A DNA stretch of 64,000 nucleotides from Corynebacterium durum (GCF_030408675.1 NZ_CP047200.1:1488001-1552000); one strand, 5' to 3'; positions 26,275 to 36,002 are shown, counted from the first letter of the stretch. Numbers and translations are program-made. Notes: generated by a model from the sequence alone, not told the origin.

Positions 26275-27417
26275 TTACTTGTTACCTTCCTGGCGTGCTT
26301 CAAGGAGTTCGATGAACTGGTCAAACAGGGGGTTCGCATCGTGTGGGCCTGCGGCTGCTTCCGGGTGATATTGCACCGAGTAGGCAGTGCCGTCTAGCAG
26401 CGCCACGCCTTCCACTACGCCGTCGTTCAAGCAGGTGTGGGTGACTTTTGCCGGGCCGAACGGGGTGTCGAACACCTCGCCAGCTGTGCCTTCCAGGGCA
26501 AAACCGTGGTTTTGGGCTGTGATGTCGATGGTGCCGGTTTCGTGGTTAATCACGGGCACGTTGATGCCGCGGTGCCCGAACTTCAGTTTGTAGGTGTTCA
26601 TTCCCAGTGCCCGGCCGAAGATTTGATTGCCGAAGCAGATGCCAAAGAACGGGATTTTGTTGGCCAGCACTTCGCGCACCACGGCGACCATCTCGTCGGC
26701 GGTGGCGGGGTCACCAGGACCGTTGGATACAAAAACCCCGTCTGGATTGTGGCGCATGATGTCTTCGTAGGAGGTGTTGGCGGGCACCACGATCGTGCGG
26801 ATACCGCGTTGCACAAAGTTGCGGGGCGTGTTGGTTTTAATGCCCATGTCGTAGGCGACCACGGTAAAGCGCTGCTCCCCTTCCGGCTCCACCACATAGG
26901 TGTCGTCGGTGGAGACGTCGCCTGCCAAGTCCGACCCGGCCATACTAGGCTGCGCTTTTACTATTGCCAGCAGCTCCGCCTCCGGGCGCTGCGCATCTTC
27001 GCCGGAAAACAGGCCCGCCGCAATGGACCCATGGTTGCGCACGTGCCGCACCAGCGCCCGCGTATCGACGCCCCGGATTCCCACAATCCCCTGCGCCGTC
27101 ATCTCGTCTTCCAAGCTGCGGGCGGCACGCCAGTTGGATGCTTGATGCGCCAGGTCACGGATCACTAAACCGGCTACCCAGATTTTGTCACCGTGGGATT
27201 CCCCGTCTTCATCGTTCCAACCAGTGTTGCCGATTTGCGGGGCCGTGGCCACCACAATCTGCCGGTGATAGGAAGGGTCGGTCATGGTTTCCTGGTAGCC
27301 GGTCATGGCGGTGGTAAAAACCGCTTCGCCCAGGGTGGTGCCGGTGGCTCCGAAACCGACACCGCGGAAGACGCGGCCGTCGGCAAGCACGAGTATTGCC
27401 GGAGGGGTGGAAGTCAC
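26275..27417 (-). CDS. carA: Carbamoyl-phosphate synthase small subunit (glutaminase)
   Basis: 380 residues. The N-terminal domain opens AILVLADGRVFRGVGFGATG. The C-terminal class I glutamine amidotransferase domain contains FFGICFGNQIFGRALG with the nucleophilic cysteine, and the catalytic His-Glu near VQYHPEAAAGP. GTG 27417 follows AAAGG; the frame extends to 27489 without a site. It supplies ammonia to CarB, encoded immediately downstream. Confidence 0.98.
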   Translation of the reverse strand: MTSTPPAILVLADGRVFRGVGFGATGTTLGEAVFTTAMTGYQETMTDPSYHRQIVVATAPQIGNTGWNDEDGESHGDKIWVAGLVIRDLAHQASNWRAARSLEDEMTAQGIVGIRGVDTRALVRHVRNHGSIAAGLFSGEDAQRPEAELLAIVKAQPSMAGSDLAGDVSTDDTYVVEPEGEQRFTVVAYDMGIKTNTPRNFVQRGIRTIVVPANTSYEDIMRHNPDGVFVSNGPGDPATADEMVAVVREVLANKIPFFGICFGNQIFGRALGMNTYKLKFGHRGINVPVINHETGTIDITAQNHGFALEGTAGEVFDTPFGPAKVTHTCLNDGVVEGVALLDGTAYSVQYHPEAAAGPHDANPLFDQFIELLEARQEGNK

Positions 27418-27451
27418 AAGGATGCCTTTCGGTGTTATTTGTTGCTGTACT

Positions 27452-28807
27452 CTATGCCTGCGTATGTGGCTCGGCTGCGACGCCATCATTGCAGGTCACG
27501 CGCCCGCGCAGGATTGTATGTGTTACTTTCGTGTGGAATTCCATGCCCTCATAGGGGGTGTTGTCCGCTTTGGATGCCATATCCTCACCGTGCGCCACCC
27601 AGTGACAGTCAGGGTCAACAATGGTCAGGTTGGCGGGCTCCCCCACCGCAATAGGGCGGCCGTGGCCGGGTAGGCGCACAATTTCAGCAGGCTTTTCGCT
27701 CATGACCCGCGCCACCCAGCGCCAATCAGCCGCGCCGGTACGCACAAAGGTGTCCGCGATGATGGGCAACGAGGTCTCCAGCCCCAACATGCCGGGGCGG
27801 GCGTGCTCAAATTCGCAGCACTTGTCCTCGGAGCCGTGGGGTGCGTGATCAGTGGATACGCAGTCGATGATCCCGTCCAGAAGTGCTTGCCGCAGCGCCA
27901 GCGTGTCATGGTTTTCGCGCAGCGGCGGGTTGACCCGGTTTACTCCGTCGTAGGTGTCCAGGCGCTCGTCTGTGAGAATCAGGTGGTGCGGGGTGACTTC
28001 GGCAGTCAGCGGGATCCCCTTCTCCTTTGCCCAAGTCAACAGCTCCACAGTCCCCACTGTAGAGGCGTGGCAAATATGCACCCGGCCGCCATAATCCCTG
28101 GCCAGCAGCGCGTCACGGGCGACAATAGATTCCTCAGCTGCGCGGGGCCAGCCGCGCAAACCTAGACGGGCGGCATTCGGCCCTTCATGGGCTACCGCGC
28201 CTTCCGTCAGGCGTGGTTCCTCGCAGTGCTGGGCGAGAAGCACGTCCTGGCCACGTGAATACTCAATGGCACGGCGCATGATCAGGGGGTTGTCCACGCA
28301 CTTGCCATCGTCAGAGAACATGCGGACCTTGGCGGCGGAGTGAGCCATCATGCCGAACTCGGTGAGTTCTTTACCTTCAAGGCCCTTGGTAATGGACCCC
28401 ACCGGGTGCACATCGCACAGACCAATAGACTGACCTTTAAACCACACCGACTCCGCAATCACCGGCTGATCCATGACAGGCATGGTGTTGGCCATGGTGA
28501 ACACGGCGGTAAAACCACCCTTGGCGGCAGCGGCCGAACCCGTGGCAATGGTTTCCGTATCCTCCCTGCCGGGTTCCCGCAGGTGAACGTGCAGGTCCAC
28601 CAAACCAGGCAGCAAGACCGTGCCTTTCGCATCAATCACAGTGTCAGCATTGGCATCATCTGCAGCATCCATGTCGGCGATCAGACCATCTTCGATCAGG
28701 ATGTTCACGGGTTCGCCTTCGCCATAAGGGCGGACGTTGCGGATCAGGACACTGCCACGCTCTACGGGGCCGAGGTCACCGGTTGCCGGATAGTTATTCT
28801 GAGACAT
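27452..28807 (-). CDS. pyrC: Dihydroorotase
   Basis: 451 residues; zinc amidohydrolase that closes carbamoyl aspartate to dihydroorotate. Metal ligands are visible in [10 protein letters not shown], then [14 protein letters not shown], and DHAPH near the end ([12 protein letters not shown]). I take ATG 28807, six bases after AGGGG; GTG 28810 is one codon earlier. It lies 15 bases after pyrB, inside the pyr operon. Confidence 0.97.
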   Translation of the reverse strand: MSQNNYPATGDLGPVERGSVLIRNVRPYGEGEPVNILIEDGLIADMDAADDANADTVIDAKGTVLLPGLVDLHVHLREPGREDTETIATGSAAAAKGGFTAVFTMANTMPVMDQPVIAESVWFKGQSIGLCDVHPVGSITKGLEGKELTEFGMMAHSAAKVRMFSDDGKCVDNPLIMRRAIEYSRGQDVLLAQHCEEPRLTEGAVAHEGPNAARLGLRGWPRAAEESIVARDALLARDYGGRVHICHASTVGTVELLTWAKEKGIPLTAEVTPHHLILTDERLDTYDGVNRVNPPLRENHDTLALRQALLDGIIDCVSTDHAPHGSEDKCCEFEHARPGMLGLETSLPIIADTFVRTGAADWRWVARVMSEKPAEIVRLPGHGRPIAVGEPANLTIVDPDCHWVAHGEDMASKADNTPYEGMEFHTKVTHTILRGRVTCNDGVAAEPHTQA

Positions 28808-28822
28808 CACATTCCCCTACTT

Positions 28823-29746
28823 TTAAGCGTTATCGGTTCCAACAAGCAGCGTGAACAACACCGCCATGCGCACGTGCACACCATTACTTACCTGCTGCAA
28901 CACGGCGGTTTGCGGGGCGTCCGCAACCTCATAGTTAATTTCCATGCCGCGCAGCATCGGCCCTGGGTGCATCACTATCGCGTGTTCGGGGATGCGCGCT
29001 AACCGCTCCTTGGACATGCCGTACAGGGTTGCGTACTCCCGTTGCGTGGGGAAAAAGCCGCCGTGCATGCGTTCTTGTTGCACGCGCAGCATCATCACGG
29101 CGTCGGCATCCGCAATCTCGGAATCCATGGTGTAGGAAGTACGCACCGGCCAGTTCTCCACACCCGTGGGAAGCAACGTTGGCGGAGCGACCAGCACAAC
29201 CTCGGCCCCCAGGGTGCTCAGCAGATCCACATTGGAGCGCACCACGCGGGAATGCAGGCAGTCCCCCACGATCACCACCTTGCGGCCCTCAATGGTGCCG
29301 AGGCGCTGGCGCATGGTCACGGCGTCGAGAAGCGCCTGCGTAGGGTGCTGATGCGCGCCGTCACCAGCATTAATCACGCTTGGGCCGTCCAGCCACCCAG
29401 CCACCTGCGCGGCGGCACCCGACGAGGGGTGACGCATGATAATCGCATCCGCCCCGATGGCCGTCAGAGTGGCGGCGGTGTCCTTCAGCGACTCCCCCTT
29501 CTTCACGCTTGACCCTGACGACGACACGTTAATCACATCGGCGCTCATCCACTTGCCGGCCGTTTCAAACGACGCCCGTGTGCGCGTGGAATTTTCATAA
29601 AACATGGTGAAAATCGTGCGACCACGCAGGGTAGGAAGCTTCTTCACCTCACGATCCAGTAGCGCCTCGCGGAAGCGGTCAGCCTCATCCATCAGGCCAA
29701 CAATCTCATCTCGGCTTAAGTCAGCAATAGACAGCAAATGCTTCAT
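28823..29746 (-). CDS. pyrB: Aspartate carbamoyltransferase catalytic subunit
   Basis: 307 residues. The carbamoyl-phosphate loop reads [21 protein letters not shown] and the ASPRT-type elements follow. It condenses carbamoyl phosphate and aspartate. No pyrI regulatory subunit is present, as usual in this group. It follows pyrR after seven bases and shares its transcript. Confidence 0.98.
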   Translation of the reverse strand: MKHLLSIADLSRDEIVGLMDEADRFREALLDREVKKLPTLRGRTIFTMFYENSTRTRASFETAGKWMSADVINVSSSGSSVKKGESLKDTAATLTAIGADAIIMRHPSSGAAAQVAGWLDGPSVINAGDGAHQHPTQALLDAVTMRQRLGTIEGRKVVIVGDCLHSRVVRSNVDLLSTLGAEVVLVAPPTLLPTGVENWPVRTSYTMDSEIADADAVMMLRVQQERMHGGFFPTQREYATLYGMSKERLARIPEHAIVMHPGPMLRGMEINYEVADAPQTAVLQQVSNGVHVRMAVLFTLLVGTDNA

Positions 29747-29753
29747 GGTGGCG

Positions 29754-30332
29754 CTACTCCTCGCCCTGGGTGGTGGTATCGGTGATGGTGCGTGTCAGCG
29801 TCACCGCATCGCGGCCGTCGATCTCCGCAAACAGTACAGTGACGTCCTCGGCGCGAGACGTCGGCAAATTTTTACCCACATAATCAGCGCGAATGGGCAG
29901 CTGCCTGTGCCCACGGTCCACAAACACCGCCAACTGCACCTGCTCCGGGCGGCCAATATCGCGCAATGCATCCAGCGCAGCCCTGATGGTTCGGCCCGAA
30001 TAGAGGACGTCATCAACGAGGATTACCGTGGCACCATCAATGCCAGACGTAGGAATAGTGGTGGGCAGAAGCGCACGATGAGGCTTACCCCGCAAATCGT
30101 CCCGATACAGCGTCACATCCAAAGCACCCGTCGGAACATCTGCCCCCGAAAATTCCTTGATGCTCGCCGCTAAACGCTCCGCCAGTGGCACCCCGCCCGA
30201 AGGAATACCAAGTAAAAGAATCTCTTGACCAGCAGTTTTCTCAATAATCTGGTGCGCGATGCGCGCGACAGTCCGATTCACATCATCCGCAGACAGCAAT
30301 TCCGTGACATCGGCAGTGCCATTATCGCCCAT
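29754..30332 (-). CDS. pyrR: Bifunctional pyr operon regulator / uracil phosphoribosyltransferase
   Basis: 192 residues with the PRPP-binding motif [19 protein letters not shown]. PyrR senses UMP/UTP and binds pyr mRNA; it may also have weak UPRTase activity. It heads the operon. Its Shine-Dalgarno AGGAGG is followed by ATG 30332, and this site is embedded in a hairpin that looks like a PyrR target (30341-30373), so it probably controls its own translation and that of downstream pyr genes. Confidence 0.97.
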   Translation of the reverse strand: MGDNGTADVTELLSADDVNRTVARIAHQIIEKTAGQEILLLGIPSGGVPLAERLAASIKEFSGADVPTGALDVTLYRDDLRGKPHRALLPTTIPTSGIDGATVILVDDVLYSGRTIRAALDALRDIGRPEQVQLAVFVDRGHRQLPIRADYVGKNLPTSRAEDVTVLFAEIDGRDAVTLTRTITDTTTQGEE

Positions 30333-30340
30333 CGTGACCT

Positions 30341-30373
30341 CCTTTCCCGCCTCACAGTGCGGTCCGTTAAAGG
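30341..30373 (-). promoter_or_regulatory. Probable PyrR-binding hairpin overlapping the pyrR ribosome site
   Basis: On the minus strand CCTTT (30373-30369) pairs with AAAGG (30345-30341), enclosing the loop region with GTGAGGC, the core of PyrR targets. AAAGG is the left half of AAAGGAGG, so folding hides the ribosome site. Extended -10 element TGCTATGGT lies at about 30401-30409 upstream. Confidence 0.65.
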
Positions 30374-30452
30374 ATGCCTTTTAGCCTTTGACTGCGTATC
30401 ACCATAGCACCGGCATGTTCACGGGTGCCATGTGAGGGGTAAGCACGGGTGG

Positions 30453-30487
30453 AAGCAAAACCACTGCACAACAAGGTGGTTCTGCTT
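30453..30487 (+). repeat. Inverted repeat in the ABC-F leader
   Basis: AAGCAAAACCAC (30453-30464) and GTGGTTCTGCTT (30476-30487) pair over 12 bases with one mismatch. It is not followed by a T run, so it is not a complete terminator; it may be part of an attenuator in front of the ABC-F gene. Confidence 0.4.
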
Positions 30488-30632
30488 ACTGCTTATCGAC
30501 GTCGCGCGAGTCGCGTGGGTTGTAGCTGTAACTGTTCCCTCTTGCCCAAGCCTATCCCGAACTAGTAGATTTGAGGTATGGGAGACTGACACACCGCACA
30601 AAATCCGTATTACGTTCTCACTAGGATGCAGT

Positions 30633-32270
30633 GTGTCTATTATTTCTTTTTCCCACGTCACTTTTTCTTATCCCACCACCGATGTCCTCACAAATGTCTC
30701 ATTCACATGCGGAACCGATGAACGCTTATGCGTTGTAGGACCAAACGGCTCAGGGAAAACAACCCTCCTCAAACTCGCCCTCGGCGAGCTCACACCACTT
30801 CGCGGGCATGTGGACACACCACTTTCATGGGACAACCATGCCCCACCCACAACTGTCGGCGACGTAATTGATGCTGCATGCCACCAGGTACTCAAGCTAC
30901 GACACGAGTTTGACATGCTCAGCCACAAGCTTGCCTTTGATGTTTCAGCAGAAACTGCCCGCCGCTTTGATGAACTACTTGCCCGCATTACAGCCATGAA
31001 TGGATGGGAGTTAGATACACAACTGGACAAGACTCTACGTAGCCTGGGGCTGGGTAACATTGCACGAGACCGCCCGCTGGATTCACTCTCACCTGGGCAA
31101 AAAGAACGATTACACCTCGCCGCCGTCCTGCTGCGGGGTTCTCCCGCGTTGGTGGTTGATGAACCAACCAATCACCTTGATACGACAGCCCGAGAATTTG
31201 TGATACAAACCCTGACAGGCTGGAACGGACCAGTGCTGTTTGCCAGCCACGATCGTGACTTTATTGACCGTGCCGCAACCGGCATCCTCGACTTAGACAC
31301 CACATCATGGCACGCCATAGCCACCGCAGCAGGACAACCAACAACAAACGGCATATACCGCTGCAACGGAACCTATTCCGATTACGTGCAAGAAAAAGAC
31401 ACGGCCCGCAGCCGTCACTTACAGATACATGCCCACCAGCAACACGACAAACAGCAGTTGTTGCAGCACCGTTTTTCCTCTGAGACCATAGGTCACCGGA
31501 ACGCCACCCCACGCAGCGAAGTACGCGCCTCGAAAAAGTACTATGCAGATCGAGCACAAACAGTATCAACCCGGCGGATCAATGATGATTCCCGCCGCCT
31601 GGACAGGCTTACAGAAGTCGAGGTTCGTAAACCCCGGTATGACGCAATCACTATTACTTTTCTAGATCCGACTGTGGTGTCTACAGGCATTGCGTGTTCA
31701 GTAAGAAACGTGCATATTCCTGGTCGGCTGGATCCTGTTAGTTTCGAGCTTGCTGGTGGTGAGCACATGATGATCACCGGGGTAAACGGTGCCGGGAAAT
31801 CAACCCTACTGCGCTGGATTCATACCAGACAATGCCTGGCAGCAGAAGCCAGCGGCACCATAAGTGCTGCCGATTCGGTGTTTGTTCCGCAGGAACTCCC
31901 ACGCAACAAAGACGAACTCATACCACCAGAGATATGGCATAACGGGATTGGTGACCTGGGTAAAGGCTTTCTTCACCCTAGACTATGGGCAACGCCACTA
32001 GAACAGTTATCAGATGGAAACAAACGTCGCGTTCAACTAGCCCTCGCGCTGGCACAGCAGCCGGAGTTTCTGATTATTGACGAGCCAACAAACTACCTTG
32101 ATATCGATACCATCGAATCTCTTGAAGCGGCCATAATGAGCTGGCACGGAACACTAATCATTGCCACCCATGATCAATGGCTGATTGATGCATGGAATCA
32201 GACACCCGCCGATGGTGAATCGCACCGGCAGCACATCACTCTGACCACTAACGTCGCATCCAGTCAGTAA
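30633..32270 (+). CDS. ABC-F family ATPase (duplicated ATP-binding cassette, antibiotic-resistance type)
   Basis: 545 residues and no membrane domain. First cassette: Walker A GPNGSGKTTLL, signature LSPGQKERL, Walker B ALVVDEPTNHLD. Second: GVNGAGKSTLL, LSDGNKRRVQLAL, FLIIDEPTNYLD. A charged linker of about 80 residues joins them. ABC-F proteins act on the ribosome, either in translation or by displacing antibiotics; close relatives of this two-cassette type confer macrolide, lincosamide, streptogramin or pleuromutilin resistance, but the specificity cannot be read here. GTG 30633 follows AGGA; the frame is open to 30432 without a site. The long leader could carry an attenuator. Confidence 0.85.
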   Translation: MSIISFSHVTFSYPTTDVLTNVSFTCGTDERLCVVGPNGSGKTTLLKLALGELTPLRGHVDTPLSWDNHAPPTTVGDVIDAACHQVLKLRHEFDMLSHKLAFDVSAETARRFDELLARITAMNGWELDTQLDKTLRSLGLGNIARDRPLDSLSPGQKERLHLAAVLLRGSPALVVDEPTNHLDTTAREFVIQTLTGWNGPVLFASHDRDFIDRAATGILDLDTTSWHAIATAAGQPTTNGIYRCNGTYSDYVQEKDTARSRHLQIHAHQQHDKQQLLQHRFSSETIGHRNATPRSEVRASKKYYADRAQTVSTRRINDDSRRLDRLTEVEVRKPRYDAITITFLDPTVVSTGIACSVRNVHIPGRLDPVSFELAGGEHMMITGVNGAGKSTLLRWIHTRQCLAAEASGTISAADSVFVPQELPRNKDELIPPEIWHNGIGDLGKGFLHPRLWATPLEQLSDGNKRRVQLALALAQQPEFLIIDEPTNYLDIDTIESLEAAIMSWHGTLIIATHDQWLIDAWNQTPADGESHRQHITLTTNVASSQ

Positions 32271-32874
32271 AATCACGCACTGCCTGCACATATCCCCCGC
32301 TATAGTCTTGGTCCAAAAGCCTGCGTTCTTTCCTCAAAAGCCATTGAACTATGGTGCCAATCTGATTGGGTTCCACTGTGATGCGCAACAGATCTAAAGG
32401 CATATTTACTTCGACTGGTGGTTCTGACGATTTGCTATCCCAATCCAAGTAAAGTCCGTTGCCGTGAGCTGCCATGGTCGTTGTTGATCGCAGGGTTGAC
32501 ACCACCGCTACCGGGCCGAACTGCAGCGTTGTCCACGAATGTTCGATCATGGAACTACCAGCGAACTCATCATCGATCATCCACGCGTTAAAGTCGTCCA
32601 CGGCCTGCCTCCGGCCTCCTGGATAGCTTTCATCAACAACCTCACCCGCATATTTGCTGAAAATCAGTGAGGAAAGCTCGATGATGGTCTCTTGTGGCAT
32701 GTGTTTTTTGAGATGCTGAAGCGGCTGCGTTAATGCAGAACCTTCTGTATAGCTAGTAAACGCAGGATCATAGACGTTGACGCTGGTTTCTACGACCCCA
32801 GGACGCCTAGTGGGATGACTTGGCTCAAGAATCACTCGGCCATATTGTAGGGCAGTCAGCCGGTAGGCAATCAT
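32248..32874 (-). CDS. Hypothetical protein with an internal duplication
   Basis: 208 residues, no signal or membrane segment. Two halves are related: LTALQYGRVIL (7-17) matches WTTLQFGPVAVV (114-125), and DESYPGGRRQAVDDFNAWM (81-99) matches DQDYSGGYVQAVRDFTDWM (188-206). So the protein is a tandem of two copies of a domain of about 90 residues that I do not recognise. The gene converges on the ABC-F gene and overlaps its end by 23 bases. ATG 32874. Confidence 0.6.
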   Translation of the reverse strand: MIAYRLTALQYGRVILEPSHPTRRPGVVETSVNVYDPAFTSYTEGSALTQPLQHLKKHMPQETIIELSSLIFSKYAGEVVDESYPGGRRQAVDDFNAWMIDDEFAGSSMIEHSWTTLQFGPVAVVSTLRSTTTMAAHGNGLYLDWDSKSSEPPVEVNMPLDLLRITVEPNQIGTIVQWLLRKERRLLDQDYSGGYVQAVRDFTDWMRR

Positions 32875-32962
32875 GTGACCATCATAATCTTGTTTTGGTT
32901 TTCATCACGCATCTGGCTGAGCTATTGCTGTACCACAAAGACCATGATGACAACCATGTATG

Positions 32963-33140
32963 ATGGCCACGGCATTTATTACCACACGCCTGGATTTTCC
33001 AATTACCGAGTTTGAACCAAAAAGTATTTACGGGAAAGTCCAAAAAAGAATTTCGGCAATATATTAATTACTGTTATTATGCTGTCGGCACAGTCGACAG
33101 CCGCGATTTAAAATCTGCCTACGTTTCAAATATAAAGTAG
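32963..33140 (+). pseudogene. Possible small gene interrupted by a frameshift at an A tract
   Basis: From ATG 32963 a 34-codon frame reads like protein (TTRLDFPITEFEPKSIYGKV) and stops at TAA 33065-33067. Another frame entered at the CAAAAAAG tract (33041-33048) continues EFRQYINYCYYAVGTVDSRD to TAG 33138-33140. Joined, they give about 58 residues. No family is recognised. It could be a decayed small gene or, less likely, a slippage site. Confidence 0.35.
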
Positions 33141-33208
33141 ATTACCCTATCACATGCCGGACTTGTCTAACATGGTTGTTGTGATTCTTTTCCCACTATT
33201 GCACTTGA

Positions 33209-33518
33209 TCAAGGTGACACACCCTGATCCGGTATACCCTTTATCGGTTGGGCGCTATCTGGAGTGATGATATCGGAGCAATCCTGAAGCTCTAAGCGCG
33301 GTGAGATCGCGTGTAATTCCTGGTGAAGCACTGTTGAGATAGAAGCAATTTCATGGTTGATGACCACTTGAATCATCGACGCGTACGCGAAAAATCTTAC
33401 TTCACTTTTGCCCTTGATGAGGCTTGCACTGGCTAAAGTAGCGTCGACATCTCCCCAGTACCTAAATCAAGCTCCTTAATCTCATACTTGTGATATACGA
33501 ACTTAATATCAAATTTTC
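33209..33518 (-). pseudogene. Decayed gene, frameshifted and without a start
   Basis: Upstream frame: DIKFVYHKYEIKELDLG. Downstream frame from about 33460: WGDVDATLASASLIKGKSE, continuing through VRFFAYASMIQVVINHEIA to TGA 33209-33211. The two meet at GGTACTGGGGAG, where one indel would join them. No start remains because TGA precedes the first part. I do not recognise the family. Confidence 0.45.
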
Positions 33519-33555
33519 ATGCAGCCACAAAAGTAAAAATTCAGCGCTTAAAATT

Positions 33556-34170
33556 TTATAGGTTACCCCACGTGATGAAAGATTTACTTAAATTACCATT
33601 GTGCGACAAAAATATATTTTCAAACCTATACTCTATTCCCATTTGATCAATTTCTCTTACGTATCCAAATATTGCCCATTTTTCGAACGCCTTAGAGGCA
33701 AAATTTAAAGCAGATTCGTCTGTGACATTTGGATAAAATATACTTTTATATTCCTCGAGGATATCTTTAGGAATCTCTTCTTTCGCTATGACCAGTAGGC
33801 CTGACGGACAAGCCTCAATTTCAGGGTAGTATATAGAAAATAGTTTAGCAGGAGATATTGGGAAAGAAATTCTTATGACTGCAGAAGTTTTTGCAGGTTC
33901 CTCCCTAAAGGGAAGCAAATCATCAAGGAAACTAAAGTTTGATGGCGGTTGCTTAATTGTCTGTGACCAAATTACTTCAACTGAGTTATCTTTATCCCAA
34001 ATTTTTAGCGCAGAATCAGGGCAGCCGTCAGCAAAAATGTAGCATTCTAGTTCGGGATTTTTGATGATATAATTAACTATGCAGCTGAAGGGGGTTAGTC
34101 TTTCCTCCTCAGAGGCGTCAACCTTAAATATGTCAAAATTTGTTTCGTTATTTTTTTCTTTGTATTTCAA
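33556..34170 (-). CDS. Hypothetical protein, AT-rich
   Basis: 204 residues from ATG 34170. It has no signal peptide or membrane segment. The composition is rich in Lys, Ile, Asn and Phe and the codons are much lower in GC than in the core genes, indicating recent acquisition. Acidic strands alternate with helices (e.g. FSFLDDLLPFREEPAKTSA). I recognise no family. It could be an immunity protein or other accessory gene; context gives no more. Confidence 0.6.
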   Translation of the reverse strand: MKYKEKNNETNFDIFKVDASEEERLTPFSCIVNYIIKNPELECYIFADGCPDSALKIWDKDNSVEVIWSQTIKQPPSNFSFLDDLLPFREEPAKTSAVIRISFPISPAKLFSIYYPEIEACPSGLLVIAKEEIPKDILEEYKSIFYPNVTDESALNFASKAFEKWAIFGYVREIDQMGIEYRFENIFLSHNGNLSKSFITWGNL

Positions 34171-34493
34171 AGTATATCCTCTGGTCTAGTGGTTATATTA
34201 TCGGCGCACATCAAAGTATAGCTGTGTACATCATACCAGCAACATCATTACCGCATCCTATCAGCGGATTAGCATCTCCAATATTTCCAACTGTCTCCAT
34301 CATTTCTTTAATAGAGTTATATAAGTCGGTGCATGCTTTAAGATATTTTCAAGGTGTTCATGAGGATGCCAGCCCGTCGGGCCGCTTTGAATATCTGCTC
34401 TTTTATTCTAGTAGTGACTTGAATAGGAATTTTATTGATTGGCTAGAGCTACAAAGTTCAAGTCATATAAAATTTCAAGAAGTGTTGATTTAA
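34140..34493 (+). other. Open frame with a protein-like 3' half, probably a gene remnant
   Basis: 117 codons overlapping the 5' end of the leftward gene. The first half, rich in aromatic residues, looks like antisense noise. The second half from about 34280 reads VSIISLIELYKSVHALRYFQ and then FEYLLFYSSSDLNRNFIDWL to the stop, which looks coding. Likely the 3' end of a lost gene. Confidence 0.35.
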
Positions 34494-34604
34494 TTTTTGT
34501 AATTAAGTCACTTATTAAAAATCTTTACACTGCTACCACTATTAGGGTGCATTGGTCGTGTAAGCCATCAAAGCCTGACACCAAAACTCACCTATCCTAG
34601 AACC

Positions 34605-36002
34605 ATGACGTTCACCACCAGCCACATCTTGCCATTTGACCAAAAACTCGTGTGGGACTGGCATACCCGCCCAGGCGCGGTGAAGCGCCTAACCCCACCG
34701 TTTGTGCCCATGTCGGTAGAAGAGGAAGCAACCAGCCTCGCCGACGGCACAACCACGTTCCTACTTCCAGGAAAACTTCAGTGGGTGGCGCAACACCAGT
34801 CTTCTGGCTACATTCCCGAACGGCGCTTCACTGATGTCTGCGTGTCGCCAGTAGTAAAACGAGCCGGAGGGTGGCGTCACACGCACACTTTCGCTGACAC
34901 CCCAGAGGGCACCACACTCATTACCGACTATGTAGATTCCCGCATCCCAATCTCACACAAAAAGCTCTGCAGCGTTTTTGCCTATCGGCAACACCAGCTC
35001 TACCACGATCTCGCGTTTTCATCGTCGCTAGCTCTTACTAGCCCATCTACCAAACCACTTACCATCGCGGTCACCGGAGCGTCGGGCCTTGTGGGCCGCG
35101 CCCTGACAGCACAGTTGACCACACTCGGCCACGCGGTCATTCCACTTGTACGCAAAGCCTCTCATCTCGCCTCCACCACCAAACATGCAGCACACCCCCA
35201 CTCCCATCTTCCTCGTTTCTGGGACCCCGTTAACCCAGCGCCTGACCTTCTTGACGGCGTTGATGTGCTGGTTCATCTGGCTGGCGAGCCCATCCTTGGG
35301 CGGTTTAGCCAGAAGCATCAATCTCAGATCAGGGACTCACGCGTTATTCCCACGCTTGCCCTCGCCAAGCTTGTCAGCCAGTCATCATCGTGTTCGACCA
35401 TGGTGTGTGCGTCGGCAATTGGCTTTTATGGTTTCACCACGATGAAACACAACACCACTCACGGTCTCACTGAAACTAGTACCCAAGGCGATGGTTTCCT
35501 TGCCGATGTTGTCGCCGAGTGGGAGTCCGCCTGCGCCTCGGCTCATCCAAAACGCGTTGTCAACGTGAGAACAGGCATCGTGCTCAGTGCACAAGGCGGT
35601 GTTCTCCCGCCGATGGCTGCTTTGTTTTTCGCTGGTTTGGGCGGTCGTCTTGGTTCTGGGAAGCAGTGGATGTCGTGGATCGCGCTAGACGATCTCACTG
35701 ACATATATGTTCGCGCCATCGTTGATCCCACTCTCAACGGACCCATCAACGCCACCTCCCCAACACCGGTCCGCAACAGTGAGTTCACTACCACACTGGC
35801 ACAACTTCTACACCGACCCTCCCTTATTCCCACTCCGGCATGGGCGCCTGGTTTGCTTGTGGGTAAGCAGGGCACGCAGGAACTGGTTCTTGCTGATCAG
35901 AAGGTTCTTCCCACCAAGATAACCAATCATGATCACACCTTCCGCTACCCCACTCTTCGGTCTGCTCTCGCGCACGAACTCGGCAAAGAATCCCTGTTCT
36001 AA
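34605..36002 (+). CDS. SRPBCC-SDR fusion: TIGR01777-type NAD-dependent epimerase family protein (copy 1)
   Basis: 465 residues. Residues 1-145 form an SRPBCC (START-like) ligand-binding domain (PFDQKLVWDWHTRPGAVKRL, GGWRHTHTFAD, ITDYVDSRIP). From about 150 a short-chain dehydrogenase-like fold begins with IAVTGASGLVGRALTAQL, then the family motif VLVHLAGEPILGRF, and SWIALDDLTDIYVRAIVDP. The family has been annotated as sugar epimerase or as cell-division inhibitor SulA-like, but no reaction is established. It is followed 88 bases on by a second copy. Confidence 0.85.
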   Translation: MTFTTSHILPFDQKLVWDWHTRPGAVKRLTPPFVPMSVEEEATSLADGTTTFLLPGKLQWVAQHQSSGYIPERRFTDVCVSPVVKRAGGWRHTHTFADTPEGTTLITDYVDSRIPISHKKLCSVFAYRQHQLYHDLAFSSSLALTSPSTKPLTIAVTGASGLVGRALTAQLTTLGHAVIPLVRKASHLASTTKHAAHPHSHLPRFWDPVNPAPDLLDGVDVLVHLAGEPILGRFSQKHQSQIRDSRVIPTLALAKLVSQSSSCSTMVCASAIGFYGFTTMKHNTTHGLTETSTQGDGFLADVVAEWESACASAHPKRVVNVRTGIVLSAQGGVLPPMAALFFAGLGGRLGSGKQWMSWIALDDLTDIYVRAIVDPTLNGPINATSPTPVRNSEFTTTLAQLLHRPSLIPTPAWAPGLLVGKQGTQELVLADQKVLPTKITNHDHTFRYPTLRSALAHELGKESLF

